Of a stretch of 64,000 nt of DNA, positions 8,767-17,172 are shown one piece after another. The notes under the pieces are model-generated. The model was given only the letters and a program-made list of their open reading frames with translations, searched no databases and was not told the origin of the DNA. Position 1 is the stretch's first letter. Each line of letters starts with the position of its first letter. Source of the stretch: Lachnospiraceae bacterium (GTDB taxonomy: Bacteria > Bacillota > Clostridia > Lachnospirales > Lachnospiraceae); assembly GCA_949383255.1 (NCBI GenBank), contig CASJPF010000004.1:62001-126000 (forward strand). The letters run 5' to 3'. The translations under genes and the position numbers were made by a program.

Positions 8767-10470
8767 ATGAGTGACACAGAAAGGAATGTACCAGAGACTT
8801 CTGTGGAGGAAAAGGAAGTTGTATCAAGAAATTTTATTGAGCAGTTAATTGACAAGGATTTGGCCGAGGGCGTGTATCATACTGTGCACACGCGTTTTCC
8901 ACCAGAGCCGAATGGATACTTGCACATTGGACATGCAAAGGCAATTCTTGTCAATTATGGGCTTGCAAAGGAGTACGGCGGTAAATTCAATATGCGCTTT
9001 GATGATACCAATCCGACAAAGGAGGATATTGAGTTTGTGGAATCTATTAAAGCGGATGTCGCGTGGCTTGGTGCCGATTGGGAAGATAGACTTTTCTTTG
9101 CATCGGATTATTTTGAACAAATGTACGAGTGTGCAGTAAAATTAATTCGGAAAGGGAAAGCATATGTATCTGATTTGACCGCGGAGCAGATTAAGGAGTA
9201 CAGGGGAAGTTTTACAGAGCCAGGAAAAGAAGACCCTTCAAGCAGTCGTTCTGTTGAGGAGAATTTGCAGCTTTTTGAGGAGATGAAGAATGGGAAGTAT
9301 GCAGATGGCGAGAAGGTGCTTCGCGCGCGCATTGATATTACCTCTCCTAATTTAAATATGAGAGATCCTGTTTTGTATCGTGTGGCGCATATGACACATC
9401 ACAACACAGGAGATAAATGGTGCATCTATCCAATGTATGATTTTGCACACCCTATTGAGGATGCTATTGAAGGCATTACGCATTCTATTTGTACATTGGA
9501 GTTTGAGGATCACAGGCCACTTTATGACTGGGTGGTGAGGGAATTGGAATATCCGAACCCGCCAAGACAGATAGAGCAGGCAAAGTTATATTTAACCAAT
9601 GTTGTGACTGGAAAACGTTATATTAAAAAGCTTGTGCAGGAGGGGATTGTTGACGGCTGGGACGACCCGCGGCTGGTTTCTATTGCGGCATTAAAAAGGC
9701 GTGGTTTTACGCCGGAGTCTATCCAGAAGTTTGTGGAGCTCTGCGGTGTGAGCAAGGCAAATTCTTCGACGGATTATGCGATGCTTGAGTATTGTATCCG
9801 CGAGGATTTAAAACTGAAAAAACCAAGAATGATGGCGGCACTTGACCCTGTAAAGCTTGTGATTGACAATTATCCTGAGGGGGAAGTGGAATACCTTGAA
9901 GTGCCCAACAACCTTGAAAATGAATCTCTAGGAAGCAGACAGGTTCCGTTTTGCAGAGAACTGTACATTGATAGAGATGATTTTATGGAGGAGCCACCAA
10001 GGAAGTATTTTCGGCTGTTTCCAGGAAATGAAGTGCGTTTGATGAGCGCATATTTTGTTAAGTGTGTCAGTTATGAAAAAGATGAGAATGGCAAAGTGAC
10101 CGTTGTGCACTGCACATATGACCCTGAGACAAAACAGGGCAGCGGATTTACAGGCAGAAAGGTAAAAGGAACAATCCATTGGGTTCCAGCGCCTTATGCA
10201 GTGAAGGCAGAAGTTAGATTGTATGAAAACCTAATTGACGAGGAAAAAGGAGTATACAATGAAGACGGTTCACTCAATCTTAATCCCAATTCTCTAACCG
10301 TGTTAAAGGAATGTTATGTGGAACCAGCGCTAAAAGAGGCAAAACTGTATGAGAGTTTTCAGTTTGTAAGACAAGGGTTCTTTAATGTAGACGCCAGAGA
10401 TTCCAAACCAGATGCTTTGGTATTTAACAGAATTGTGTCGTTAAAGAGTTCCTTTGTATTACCCAAATAA
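8767..10470 (+). CDS. glnS: Glutamine--tRNA ligase
   Basis: GlnRS charges tRNA-Gln directly. The 567-residue protein has the class I HIGH motif as HIGHAK (about residues 57-62), the [12 protein letters not shown] context unique to GlnRS, and a complete C-terminal anticodon-binding beta-barrel region. The second class I signature, normally MSK, is read here as [12 protein letters not shown] at about residues 278-289. The following DGWDDPRL is standard. The start has a GGAGG site. A bacterium with GlnRS may not depend on the transamidation route for Gln-tRNA. GatCAB genes are not in the window. Confidence 0.95.
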   Translation: MSDTERNVPETSVEEKEVVSRNFIEQLIDKDLAEGVYHTVHTRFPPEPNGYLHIGHAKAILVNYGLAKEYGGKFNMRFDDTNPTKEDIEFVESIKADVAWLGADWEDRLFFASDYFEQMYECAVKLIRKGKAYVSDLTAEQIKEYRGSFTEPGKEDPSSSRSVEENLQLFEEMKNGKYADGEKVLRARIDITSPNLNMRDPVLYRVAHMTHHNTGDKWCIYPMYDFAHPIEDAIEGITHSICTLEFEDHRPLYDWVVRELEYPNPPRQIEQAKLYLTNVVTGKRYIKKLVQEGIVDGWDDPRLVSIAALKRRGFTPESIQKFVELCGVSKANSSTDYAMLEYCIREDLKLKKPRMMAALDPVKLVIDNYPEGEVEYLEVPNNLENESLGSRQVPFCRELYIDRDDFMEEPPRKYFRLFPGNEVRLMSAYFVKCVSYEKDENGKVTVVHCTYDPETKQGSGFTGRKVKGTIHWVPAPYAVKAEVRLYENLIDEEKGVYNEDGSLNLNPNSLTVLKECYVEPALKEAKLYESFQFVRQGFFNVDARDSKPDALVFNRIVSLKSSFVLPK

Positions 10471-10480
10471 GGATATGATT

Positions 10481-10535
10481 AAAACTGTGCAAAAATAACA
10501 CAGATTGCTGTACCAGATATTTTTGCACAGTTTTT
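10481..10535 (+). terminator. Terminator after glnS
   Basis: Complementary arms of 17 nt (10481-10497 with 10519-10535) end in a T-run. The right arm runs into the leader of the next gene, whose start codon is only 17 bases further on. Confidence 0.65.
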
Positions 10536-10551
10536 GAAAGGAAAAAATAAA

Positions 10552-11205
10552 ATGAGATATAAATGTCTTATATTAGACCATGATGATACCGTGGTGAACA
10601 GTACTGCAACAATTCATTATCCTGCATTTTTGGAGGCACTAAAAATACTAAGACCAGAAGTGACAATCTCTCTTGATGATTATTTTCGAGAGAACTTTGA
10701 TCCGGGGTTTATTCCATACTGTGTGGATAAGCTTGGCATGACGGATCAGGAGCTTGAAGTGGAAGTTGAATGCTGGCGAAGTTATGTATCGGGGCATACG
10801 CCGCAGGCATATACTGGAATAAAGGAGATTATTGAGCGCCAGAAAAAAGAAGGAGGAATTGTGTGTGTAATATCGCACTCCTATGATTTTAATATTAGAC
10901 GAGATTATGAAAAAAATCATCTTCCCCTGCCGGATATGGTTTTTGGTTGGGAATGTTTGCCAGAACAGAGAAAACCAAGTACATATGCGCTGGAAAGGAT
11001 TGCTCAGAAATATCACTTGAAACCGGAAGAGATGGTTATGGTAGATGACTTAAAACCTGGATATGATATGGCGAAGGCTTATGGTGTGCCGTTTGTCGGT
11101 GCTGGCTGGGCAAATGATATTCCAGAGATTCGAGAATTTATGAGAAAAAATAGTGATATTTATTTTACAAGTGTAAAAGAGTTAGAAACATTTTTATTTG
11201 ATTAG
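10552..11205 (+). CDS. HAD family hydrolase
   Basis: A 217-residue haloacid dehalogenase superfamily phosphatase. Motif I reads LDHDDTVVNST, with the nucleophilic Asp and the +2 acid/base Asp. Motif II Ser/Thr is in VISHSYDF, the conserved Lys in EQRKPSTYAL, and motif IV is MVDDLKPGYDMA. The helical cap lies between motifs I and II, as in phosphoglycolate phosphatase and beta-phosphoglucomutase-like enzymes. The substrate is not predictable. I use the ATG at 10552, which has AAAGG upstream, rather than the TTG at 10534. Confidence 0.85.
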   Translation: MRYKCLILDHDDTVVNSTATIHYPAFLEALKILRPEVTISLDDYFRENFDPGFIPYCVDKLGMTDQELEVEVECWRSYVSGHTPQAYTGIKEIIERQKKEGGIVCVISHSYDFNIRRDYEKNHLPLPDMVFGWECLPEQRKPSTYALERIAQKYHLKPEEMVMVDDLKPGYDMAKAYGVPFVGAGWANDIPEIREFMRKNSDIYFTSVKELETFLFD

Positions 11206-11217
11206 AACAATTTTATA

Positions 11218-11279
11218 CGCGCACCCGTGCAAAAGAAATATACCATAAAAGTGAGCACGGGCTGCGCGATAATTTTTTT
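11218..11279. terminator. Bidirectional terminator between convergent genes
   Basis: A GC-rich stem of 13-14 nt (11218-11230 with 11255-11268, one bulged base) is followed on the plus strand by seven T residues (11273-11279) that overlap the stop codon of the minus-strand gene. Its left side is also suitable for termination of the leftward gene. Confidence 0.75.
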
Positions 11280-11811
11280 ATGATTCTGTGGATTCTGTGT
11301 TTGAATCGTCAAAAAATTCTTCGGAAGTATTCTCTGGGTCAGAAGACTCCGCATACGTTACAGAGACAGAGCCAGATTGGATATCCTCGGAAGCTGTTGT
11401 GTCAGAAATTGGCGCAGCAGACATATTTACCTGTGTATAGACAGGTTCAACAGAGGGGGAAGTCATCTCACCGATGATTTCTTTTGCTTTGTCAATTTTC
11501 TCGGACACATTAAAATGTTCGAGTTTTTCTTTTGTCTTATCAAGTGTCTCAATTACTTTCTCACCGATAATTTCTTTCGCATTGTCTATATCAATTGATA
11601 CATATGGACGGTTTTTGCTACCTGTGGAGTTTGCGGAGTCAGAGGAGAAATCTTCGTCGTCAAGATCCTCGTCAAAATCGTCAAAATAATCAACGTCTTC
11701 AAGTTCATCTTCGGAAGCGTTTGTCTTCTTGTGAAGATAATAATAAGTTCCCGCAGCTGCAGCACCGGCGAGGGCACTGAATAAAACAAGTTTGCTAAAT
11801 TTCTTAGCCAT
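11278..11811 (-). CDS. Acidic membrane-anchored protein, function unknown
   Basis: I do not recognise this 177-residue protein beyond its layout. It starts with a short basic stretch and one hydrophobic Ala-rich helix (about residues 8-26: KLVLFSALAGAAAAG...YYYL). A very acidic segment follows (EDELEDVDYFDDFDEDLDDED). The middle carries a near-duplicated helical motif (AKEIIGEKV / AKEIIGEMT), and the C-terminus is rich in Ser, Thr and Glu. A single N-terminal anchor with a disordered acidic tail suggests a surface or membrane-associated protein. The AAGGAGAACC ribosome binding site supports the ATG. Confidence 0.7.
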   Translation of the reverse strand: MAKKFSKLVLFSALAGAAAAGTYYYLHKKTNASEDELEDVDYFDDFDEDLDDEDFSSDSANSTGSKNRPYVSIDIDNAKEIIGEKVIETLDKTKEKLEHFNVSEKIDKAKEIIGEMTSPSVEPVYTQVNMSAAPISDTTASEDIQSGSVSVTYAESSDPENTSEEFFDDSNTESTES

Positions 11812-12078
11812 TTTGGTTCTCCTTTCCTGTTGCAGTTGTATTTATGGTATTTCAAAGATAGTTCTATTTTAATACTATTTTATGGAAATGAAAAGAGAAT
11901 ATGTAAAAATTTTTTGTGTGTAATAAGAGTTGAAATAGATGCCATAATTTCTTAACACAAATTGGAAATAAAAAGTAATAAAAATTTACAAAAAATAGAA
12001 AAAGTTTTTAACATGGACAGTATATGTCTATCCCCAAGGATTATAATAAAAGATAAAAGAAAGGAGAACCGTATATAG

Positions 12079-12219
12079 TTGACAAAAGAACAAAAACAGA
12101 CAGAATCGCACTCAAAGAAAGAGGTCAGTCCTGCCTGTTTTGGAGTTCAATATAGATTTGCAGATAGCGATTCAGGCGTTCGATTTCTTCAATGGTTCCG
12201 GTATTTAGTAACTTTATGA
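12079..12219 (+). pseudogene. Orphan ribosome binding site and truncated ORF antisense to the regulator
   Basis: The 313-base gap from 11812 to 12124 is AT-rich and otherwise featureless. It contains AAAGGAGAACC (12060-12070) followed by TTG at 12079 and 46 sense codons that begin with a Lys/Gln/Thr/Ser-rich stretch. From 12125 on, this ORF is antisense to the XRE gene and its sequence no longer looks like protein. It may be the remaining 5' end of a gene cut off when the island arrived. It could also be chance. Confidence 0.25.
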
Positions 12220-12469
12220 TTTCAGTAGGCAGTTTTGAGAGTGCTTCATTATCCTGTTCCCCAAAGATAATGTAATCCAGACTACAATGAAAGAGCATAC
12301 AAAACTGAATCAGATTCTTTAGGGAAAAACTGGAAGTGGCGTTTTCAACATGACTGATATGTTTGGGGCTGACCCCCAGCGAATCCGCTAAAGATTCTTG
12401 TGTGATTTTATGGTGGCGGCGTATTTCTGCTATCCGCGACCCAATAACTGTTAAAGTGTTATCATCCAT
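12125..12469 (-). CDS. XRE-family transcriptional regulator
   Basis: A 114-residue DNA-binding protein with an N-terminal Cro/CI-type helix-turn-helix (about residues 8-65: IAEIRRHHKITQESLADSLGV...ISHVENA). A C-terminal helical tail (EEIERLNRYLQIYIELQ) probably mediates dimer formation. The GGAGG site precedes the ATG. It is transcribed away from the dynamin/HerA operon across a 530-base region that holds a promoter and a perfect palindrome, so it is the likely regulator of the island. That link is inference from position. Confidence 0.85.
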   Translation of the reverse strand: MDDNTLTVIGSRIAEIRRHHKITQESLADSLGVSPKHISHVENATSSFSLKNLIQFCMLFHCSLDYIIFGEQDNEALSKLPTEIIKLLNTGTIEEIERLNRYLQIYIELQNRQD

Positions 12470-12547
12470 ATATTTTCAACCTCCAACATATAGTTTATGA
12501 TGAAAAACAGTATCTCATAATGCCGTTAAAGGTAATATTTTTTAATA

Positions 12548-12594
12548 TAAGTATACTTAAAAGGTTTGATTTTTTTATTAAAAAGTGATAAAAT
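12548..12594 (+). promoter_or_regulatory. Island operon promoter with palindromic operator candidate
   Basis: The -35 TTGATT (12566-12571) and -10 TAAAAT (12589-12594) have a 17-bp spacer. Immediately upstream, TAAGTATACTTA (12548-12559) is a perfect 12-bp palindrome that suits binding of the divergent XRE regulator. Confidence 0.5.
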
Positions 12595-12695
12595 GCCTAT
12601 TATATCAAAATCAGACAAAATTTGAGAAGTTTTTTGATGGGAATAGGATGTACTTATGGAAGGGGGGTGAGAATTAGAGGAGGAAGAAATAATAT

Positions 12696-12885
12696 ATGAA
12701 AGAAGTGCATTTAAACAAGACAAGTTGTGCCAGATATATATCTGGAAAATACCAAAACAGAAGCCGTGAATAACCACCAGTTGGTTTATAATTATGATGA
12801 GAAAGTCTATTGGTTGCATTATGTAGAGTTGCATCAGTATAAGGCATTTCTGAGTAAGCTGACATCGTTGAACAAGACGGTTTAG
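12696..12885 (+). pseudogene. Small frame-disrupted ORF at the head of the island
   Basis: An ATG at 12696 has an ideal AGAGGAGG ribosome binding site but stops after 25 codons. The +1 frame, open from 12715 to the TAG at 12885, gives about 56 residues of protein-like sequence (for example NNHQLVYNYDEKVYWLHYVE). Joining the two by a single frameshift would give a protein of about 63 residues. I do not recognise it. It could be a decayed gene, a programmed frameshift or a sequencing error. Confidence 0.35.
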
Positions 12886-12942
12886 AAGTATCGCGTAATA
12901 TGAATAAGATATGACAAAATAAATAGATAGGAGGGATTACAT

Positions 12943-13062
12943 TTGTCAAACAATATATTGGTACTGAAAAAGAAAGCAAAAGTGGCAAATGTAAAAATTA
13001 ATGATAGACAAAACAGTAAGATTTACAACATCAGTTGCTCTTGCGCAACACCCAATGAGTAA
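12943..13062 (+). CDS. 39-residue leader ORF overlapping the first GTPase
   Basis: A TTG start seven bases after a strong AGGAGGG site opens a 39-residue Lys-rich ORF. It ends at 13060-13062, inside ATGAGTAA, where the ATG at 13055 is in frame with the GTPase. This overlap is typical of translational coupling. Alternatively it is the true N-terminus of the GTPase, separated by one frameshift: VKIND of this ORF flows naturally into KTVRFTTSVALAQHP of the GTPase frame. Confidence 0.4.
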   Translation: MSNNILVLKKKAKVANVKINDRQNSKIYNISCSCATPNE

Positions 13063-14305
13063 TGCTAGAACGAAATCAAAAAAGCAATACTATTTGGCTT
13101 TAGAATACTTCGTGAAAGATAAAGTTGCAGATGAGTATGCTATTTCCCGTTTGGAACAATACAGGAAAAAGTTTCTAAAGAATAAGGTGATTGGAGAAAA
13201 GGATTCAATAATAGAAGATATAGTACATAGTATAATTAAAAATAATCGGTCACAAAGAAGATACAGATACTGGCTTATGTGTGATATCGCGCTAATTCTT
13301 ATGGATGATTCTTTGATAGAACAAGTGTCAGAGGAAATGCAAAAGTTTATGACAAAGCCTCAAAGGAAAAAGTTTGGTATCCTGCTTCAAGCCTTAAAGG
13401 GTGGTGATGAAGTGGACTGTATATCTATAGCTTTTGCGAAAGAACTGATTTTGCAATTTAGAAAAAATTATAGTTTTTTAAAAAAGCCGATGCAAAGGTA
13501 TATTGTGACGGCAAATATGAGTGCAGGAAAATCAACACTTATAAATGCGCTGATAGGGAAGCCGTTGACTAGGACATCACAAGAGGTTTGCACTGGCAAT
13601 AAATGTTACTTGTACAACAAGCCATTTGAAGATGGTTGTATTCACTTGAAAAACGATACTTATACAATGAATGCATCCTCTGATGATTTGGAAGACATTT
13701 CATGGGAATATGAAACAAATATCGCTTCGTTTTTTAGAGGGATGGATGAAATAAAGTATCGCTTATGCATCATTGATACGCCGGGGGTAAACTCGGCAAT
13801 CAATCGAAATCATGGAAGAATTTCCCGAAAGGCACTTAAGAAGGAACAATATGAAAAAGTGTTGTACATTTTAAATGCAAATAAACTTGGGACAGAGGAA
13901 GAAATTGCACATTTAAAATGGATTTCTGAAAATGTCCAGAAAGATAAGATTATTTTTATATTGAACAAATTGGATGATTTTCATATAGCAGATGATAATA
14001 TATCAATAAGTTTGAACAAAGTAAAAAATGATTTAGCCATGCTTGGATTTCAAAATCCAATTATTTGCCCGATATCAGCATATTTTGCACTGTTAATAAA
14101 AAGAAAATCTTATGGTGATAAATTAACGGATGATGAATTGGACGCGTATTCTTTATATATGAAAAAGTTTAGGAAACCTGTGTATGATCTTTCAAAATAC
14201 TACAATGGAATACAGATAGAGTCTGGTGATGGCGAAGCAACAGAGATGAGTAAAAGATGTGGGCTGTACGGTCTTGAAAAAATATTATTTGGAGGAACAA
14301 TATGA
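13001..14305 (+). CDS. Dynamin-like GTPase 1 (short form)
   Basis: A 434-residue dynamin-family GTPase. G1 is NMSAGKST (about residues 172-179), the G2 threonine lies in the SQEVCTGNKCY segment, G3 is IIDTPGVNS and G4 is ILNKLDD. The helical N-terminal part (1-165) would pack as part of the dynamin helical bundle, but the protein ends soon after the G domain and lacks a long stalk. The G1 and G3 motifs closely match those of the next gene, so the pair probably forms a heterodimer at a membrane. The ATG at 13001 has no ribosome binding site. ATG 13055, coupled to the leader ORF, is a good alternative. The stop overlaps the next start by four bases (ATGA). Confidence 0.85.
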   Translation: MIDKTVRFTTSVALAQHPMSNARTKSKKQYYLALEYFVKDKVADEYAISRLEQYRKKFLKNKVIGEKDSIIEDIVHSIIKNNRSQRRYRYWLMCDIALILMDDSLIEQVSEEMQKFMTKPQRKKFGILLQALKGGDEVDCISIAFAKELILQFRKNYSFLKKPMQRYIVTANMSAGKSTLINALIGKPLTRTSQEVCTGNKCYLYNKPFEDGCIHLKNDTYTMNASSDDLEDISWEYETNIASFFRGMDEIKYRLCIIDTPGVNSAINRNHGRISRKALKKEQYEKVLYILNANKLGTEEEIAHLKWISENVQKDKIIFILNKLDDFHIADDNISISLNKVKNDLAMLGFQNPIICPISAYFALLIKRKSYGDKLTDDELDAYSLYMKKFRKPVYDLSKYYNGIQIESGDGEATEMSKRCGLYGLEKILFGGTI

Positions 14306-16596
14306 AAAAGGTATTTATCAAATACAACCCTTATAATTTGCAGACAGAGGTGACTGTTGAGGGCAAAAAATTAGCACAGAATAGTAAACTTGGAGAAAAA
14401 ATCACTCCCGGCTCAAGATTTCAGGAATGGGTCGAAGAGTTGCCGGATCTTCTTATTGACGAGTATAATGACAGAGAGTTTGAGATTACATTTCATGGCA
14501 CTCTTTTAGATTATGAGGATTTAACAGAAGTATTTACTATTGCTTATGAAAAAGGAAAATTAACAGCAGCGCTCGAACGAATCGCTGCAAAAGAAACATC
14601 TGACAAAGAGGGGCTTATTGATCAGGTATTTGAGAAAATTCAACAGGGACCATTTGATGAGCTGAGAGATGAGGAAATATTAAATGCTTTTCGGCTTGCA
14701 AAAAGCAGTGATTTTGAGGTATGTGTTGTAGCAACCATGAGCGCAGGGAAATCAACACTGATTAATTCTATGCTTGGTTGTAAGCTTATGCCGTCAAAAC
14801 AAGAGGCATGTACTGCCATTATCACAAGAATTAAGGATACAACAAAGGAAACAAAATCATGGCAGGCAGAAGTTTATGATAAAGAGAACCATATGATTGA
14901 ATCTCATAAAGAATTAACTTACCCAATTATGGAGCGTTTAAATGACAACGAGAATGTATCCGTTATAAAAGTAAATGGAAATATTCCATTTGTATCATCG
15001 GAAGATGTTTCTTTGGTATTAATTGATACGCCGGGACCGAATAACGCTAGAAATACAGATCATAAAAAAGTGCAGACAGAATTTTTAAGTAAATCTTCAA
15101 AATCGTTGGTTTTATATATTATGGAAGGCACTTTTGGCTCCGATGATGATAATCGGTTATTGGAGCGTGTTGCAGAGAGTATGAAAGTTGGTGGAAAACA
15201 GTCTAAGGACAGATTTATCTTCGTTGTAAATAAAATGGATGACAGAAAAAAAGAAGATGGTGATGTTGGACAGACCCTAGAACGTGTTCGTACATATTTG
15301 GAAAGTCATAAGATTTATAATCCAAACTTATTTCCGGCGGCGGCACTTCCGGCACTTAATGTTCGTTTGATTTCTGGTGGTGCAGAAATTGATGAGGATA
15401 CCATAGATGAAACAGAAATGAAAGTACGAAAACTAAATAGAAATGAGACATTGCACTTTGAAAATTATGCGCCGCTTCCTTCTAGTATCCGCGGGGAAAT
15501 TAATAACCAGCTTTCAGAAGCCAAAGAAAAGCAGGATGCAAATGCGGAGGCTTTAATACATACAGGTATTATATCAATAGAAGCAGCGATTCGCCAATAT
15601 GTACAGAAATATGCGAAGACTGCAAAAATTAAGAATATTGTTGATACTTTTATGCACAAGTTGGATGAAGTCGGATGCTTTGAAGAGACTAAACGTGAAC
15701 TTGCTCAAAACAGAGATGAGAGTGAGAAGATAGCAGCGCAAATTGCGAATATTAGAAAAAAAGTAGATGATGTCAGCGCTGCCAAAAAATTTAAAGGTGC
15801 TATTGAAGATGCAGTGGTCAAGGTAAATGACGAGGCAAAAGATGTGATAGATAAAATTGTTCAAAAGTATCAGAAAAAAATCGGAAAACGTATTGATAAA
15901 CTGCGCGGGGAAGAATTAGATGTGGATGATGCAGAGGACGAAGTTGCCAGATTAGAGAAATTTGCCAAAAAACTTGAGCCTGATTTTCAGGCAGATATGG
16001 ATGAGCTTATTAAAAATAGCCTTGAGAAGACTGGAAATGATCTTTTAAACGAATATAGAAACAAGTTGGCTTCGTTAACGGAGGAGATTGATCTAAAAGG
16101 TTTGTCGGGAATCAGTATTGAGCCATTAAAACTTATGGGCAGCAGTGTAGTGATGGCAGATGATTTTTCAATTAAAAATCTTATTCAGTCAAAGCAGGTT
16201 GAAGATGGCAAAGAGTGGGTTGAAAATACAGACAAGAAGTGGTATAAACCTTGGACGTGGTTTCAGGAAAAAGGGCATTATCGTACAAAGTATAAAACTG
16301 TTAAGTATGTAGATGCTTCGGAATTAGCACAGGAATTTTTGGCGCCTATACAAGAGTCCGTATATGACAATGGAGACAATGCTTGTGCTTATGCCTTAAA
16401 GCAGTCAAATCGTATTGCAAAGCGTTTTGAAAAGGAGTTTAAACGACTAGATGGTATTTTAAAAGAAAAACTGTCCGAATTAGAAAGTTATGCAAAAGAC
16501 AAGGATAAGGCAGAAGAACGTATTAGAGAGTCAGAACGCAAATTGGTATGGTTAGAAACCATTAAAGCTGAGGTTGAATCAATACTTGAGATATAG
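14302..16596 (+). CDS. Dynamin-like GTPase 2 (long form, coiled-coil)
   Basis: A 764-residue bacterial dynamin-like protein. A beta-rich N-terminal domain (about 1-115, beginning MKKVFIKYNPYNLQTEV) precedes the G domain, which has G1 TMSAGKST (about 145-152), G3 LIDTPGPNNAR and G4 VVNKMDD. From about residue 430 it is dominated by long charged helices that resemble a dynamin stalk. A Trp-rich insert (WYKPWTWFQEKGHY, about 648-661) could be the membrane-contacting tip. Tandem dynamin-like pairs are known from the Eleos/LeoABC group of anti-phage and virulence-associated loci, and this pair resembles them in layout. The downstream partners here differ. Confidence 0.88.
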   Translation: MKKVFIKYNPYNLQTEVTVEGKKLAQNSKLGEKITPGSRFQEWVEELPDLLIDEYNDREFEITFHGTLLDYEDLTEVFTIAYEKGKLTAALERIAAKETSDKEGLIDQVFEKIQQGPFDELRDEEILNAFRLAKSSDFEVCVVATMSAGKSTLINSMLGCKLMPSKQEACTAIITRIKDTTKETKSWQAEVYDKENHMIESHKELTYPIMERLNDNENVSVIKVNGNIPFVSSEDVSLVLIDTPGPNNARNTDHKKVQTEFLSKSSKSLVLYIMEGTFGSDDDNRLLERVAESMKVGGKQSKDRFIFVVNKMDDRKKEDGDVGQTLERVRTYLESHKIYNPNLFPAAALPALNVRLISGGAEIDEDTIDETEMKVRKLNRNETLHFENYAPLPSSIRGEINNQLSEAKEKQDANAEALIHTGIISIEAAIRQYVQKYAKTAKIKNIVDTFMHKLDEVGCFEETKRELAQNRDESEKIAAQIANIRKKVDDVSAAKKFKGAIEDAVVKVNDEAKDVIDKIVQKYQKKIGKRIDKLRGEELDVDDAEDEVARLEKFAKKLEPDFQADMDELIKNSLEKTGNDLLNEYRNKLASLTEEIDLKGLSGISIEPLKLMGSSVVMADDFSIKNLIQSKQVEDGKEWVENTDKKWYKPWTWFQEKGHYRTKYKTVKYVDASELAQEFLAPIQESVYDNGDNACAYALKQSNRIAKRFEKEFKRLDGILKEKLSELESYAKDKDKAEERIRESERKLVWLETIKAEVESILEI

Positions 16597-16608
16597 GAGG
16601 AGAATAAA

Positions 16609-17172
16609 ATGGCGTTAACAAATGCATTCTACGAAGCAGTAACTGCCGGAAATACACGACGAGTCCGTATTATGATGAAAGACAGCCTTCTTGTGGATCC
16701 GTCTTTTAGGGAGTTTTATGAGATGGAAAAGGCGGCGGCAGCATTGCATGGTTTATATGATGTTCATGATGGCAGGGCATTTGAAGAAAATAAGAATTAT
16801 TGGGATAGTAATTATATGGACAAACAAATGGTTCAATTAATTAGAAATTTTTCAAAACAACGAATTGCGCATGTCAAAGAAATTGTACGTTATTTGTATC
16901 CTGTAACAAAAGCCTCTTATAGCAATGCTGGTAATGAAGGAACAAAATATACACCGAAAGAGCGCGAGCATATGAGTTATCAAGAGAAAAAACAGCAGGA
17001 TCAATTAGACGGCAGCTATTTAGGACCAAAAGTCGCTACTGGTGCCATAGCAGGTGGGGTATTTGGAGGTGTTGCTGCATCAATAGCAGGAGTTACAATT
17101 GTCGGTGGTGTAATTGTTGGAGCAGTAGTCGGAGGAGGAACAGTTGCTGCATTGAATGGAGGCAATAAATGA
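16609..17172 (+). CDS. Glycine-zipper membrane protein, function unknown
   Basis: I know no named function for this 187-residue protein. Residues 1-137 are soluble, helical and charged. Residues 138-180 form a glycine-rich hydrophobic segment (GAIAGGVFGGVAASIAGV, then GGVIVGAVVGGG), a glycine zipper that can make one or two tightly packed membrane helices. Such segments are common in pore-forming and oligomeric membrane proteins. A GGAGG site lies 7 bases before the ATG, and the stop overlaps the ATG of the HerA-like ATPase (ATGA), so its dosage is tied to that protein. It is probably the membrane component of the system. Confidence 0.75.
   Translation: MALTNAFYEAVTAGNTRRVRIMMKDSLLVDPSFREFYEMEKAAAALHGLYDVHDGRAFEENKNYWDSNYMDKQMVQLIRNFSKQRIAHVKEIVRYLYPVTKASYSNAGNEGTKYTPKEREHMSYQEKKQQDQLDGSYLGPKVATGAIAGGVFGGVAASIAGVTIVGGVIVGAVVGGGTVAALNGGNK

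Noticed and set aside
12526-12988. Two minus-strand ORFs in the island control region
   Set aside because: They are AT-rich with hydrophobic, low-complexity translation, overlap the operon promoter and lack ribosome binding sites.
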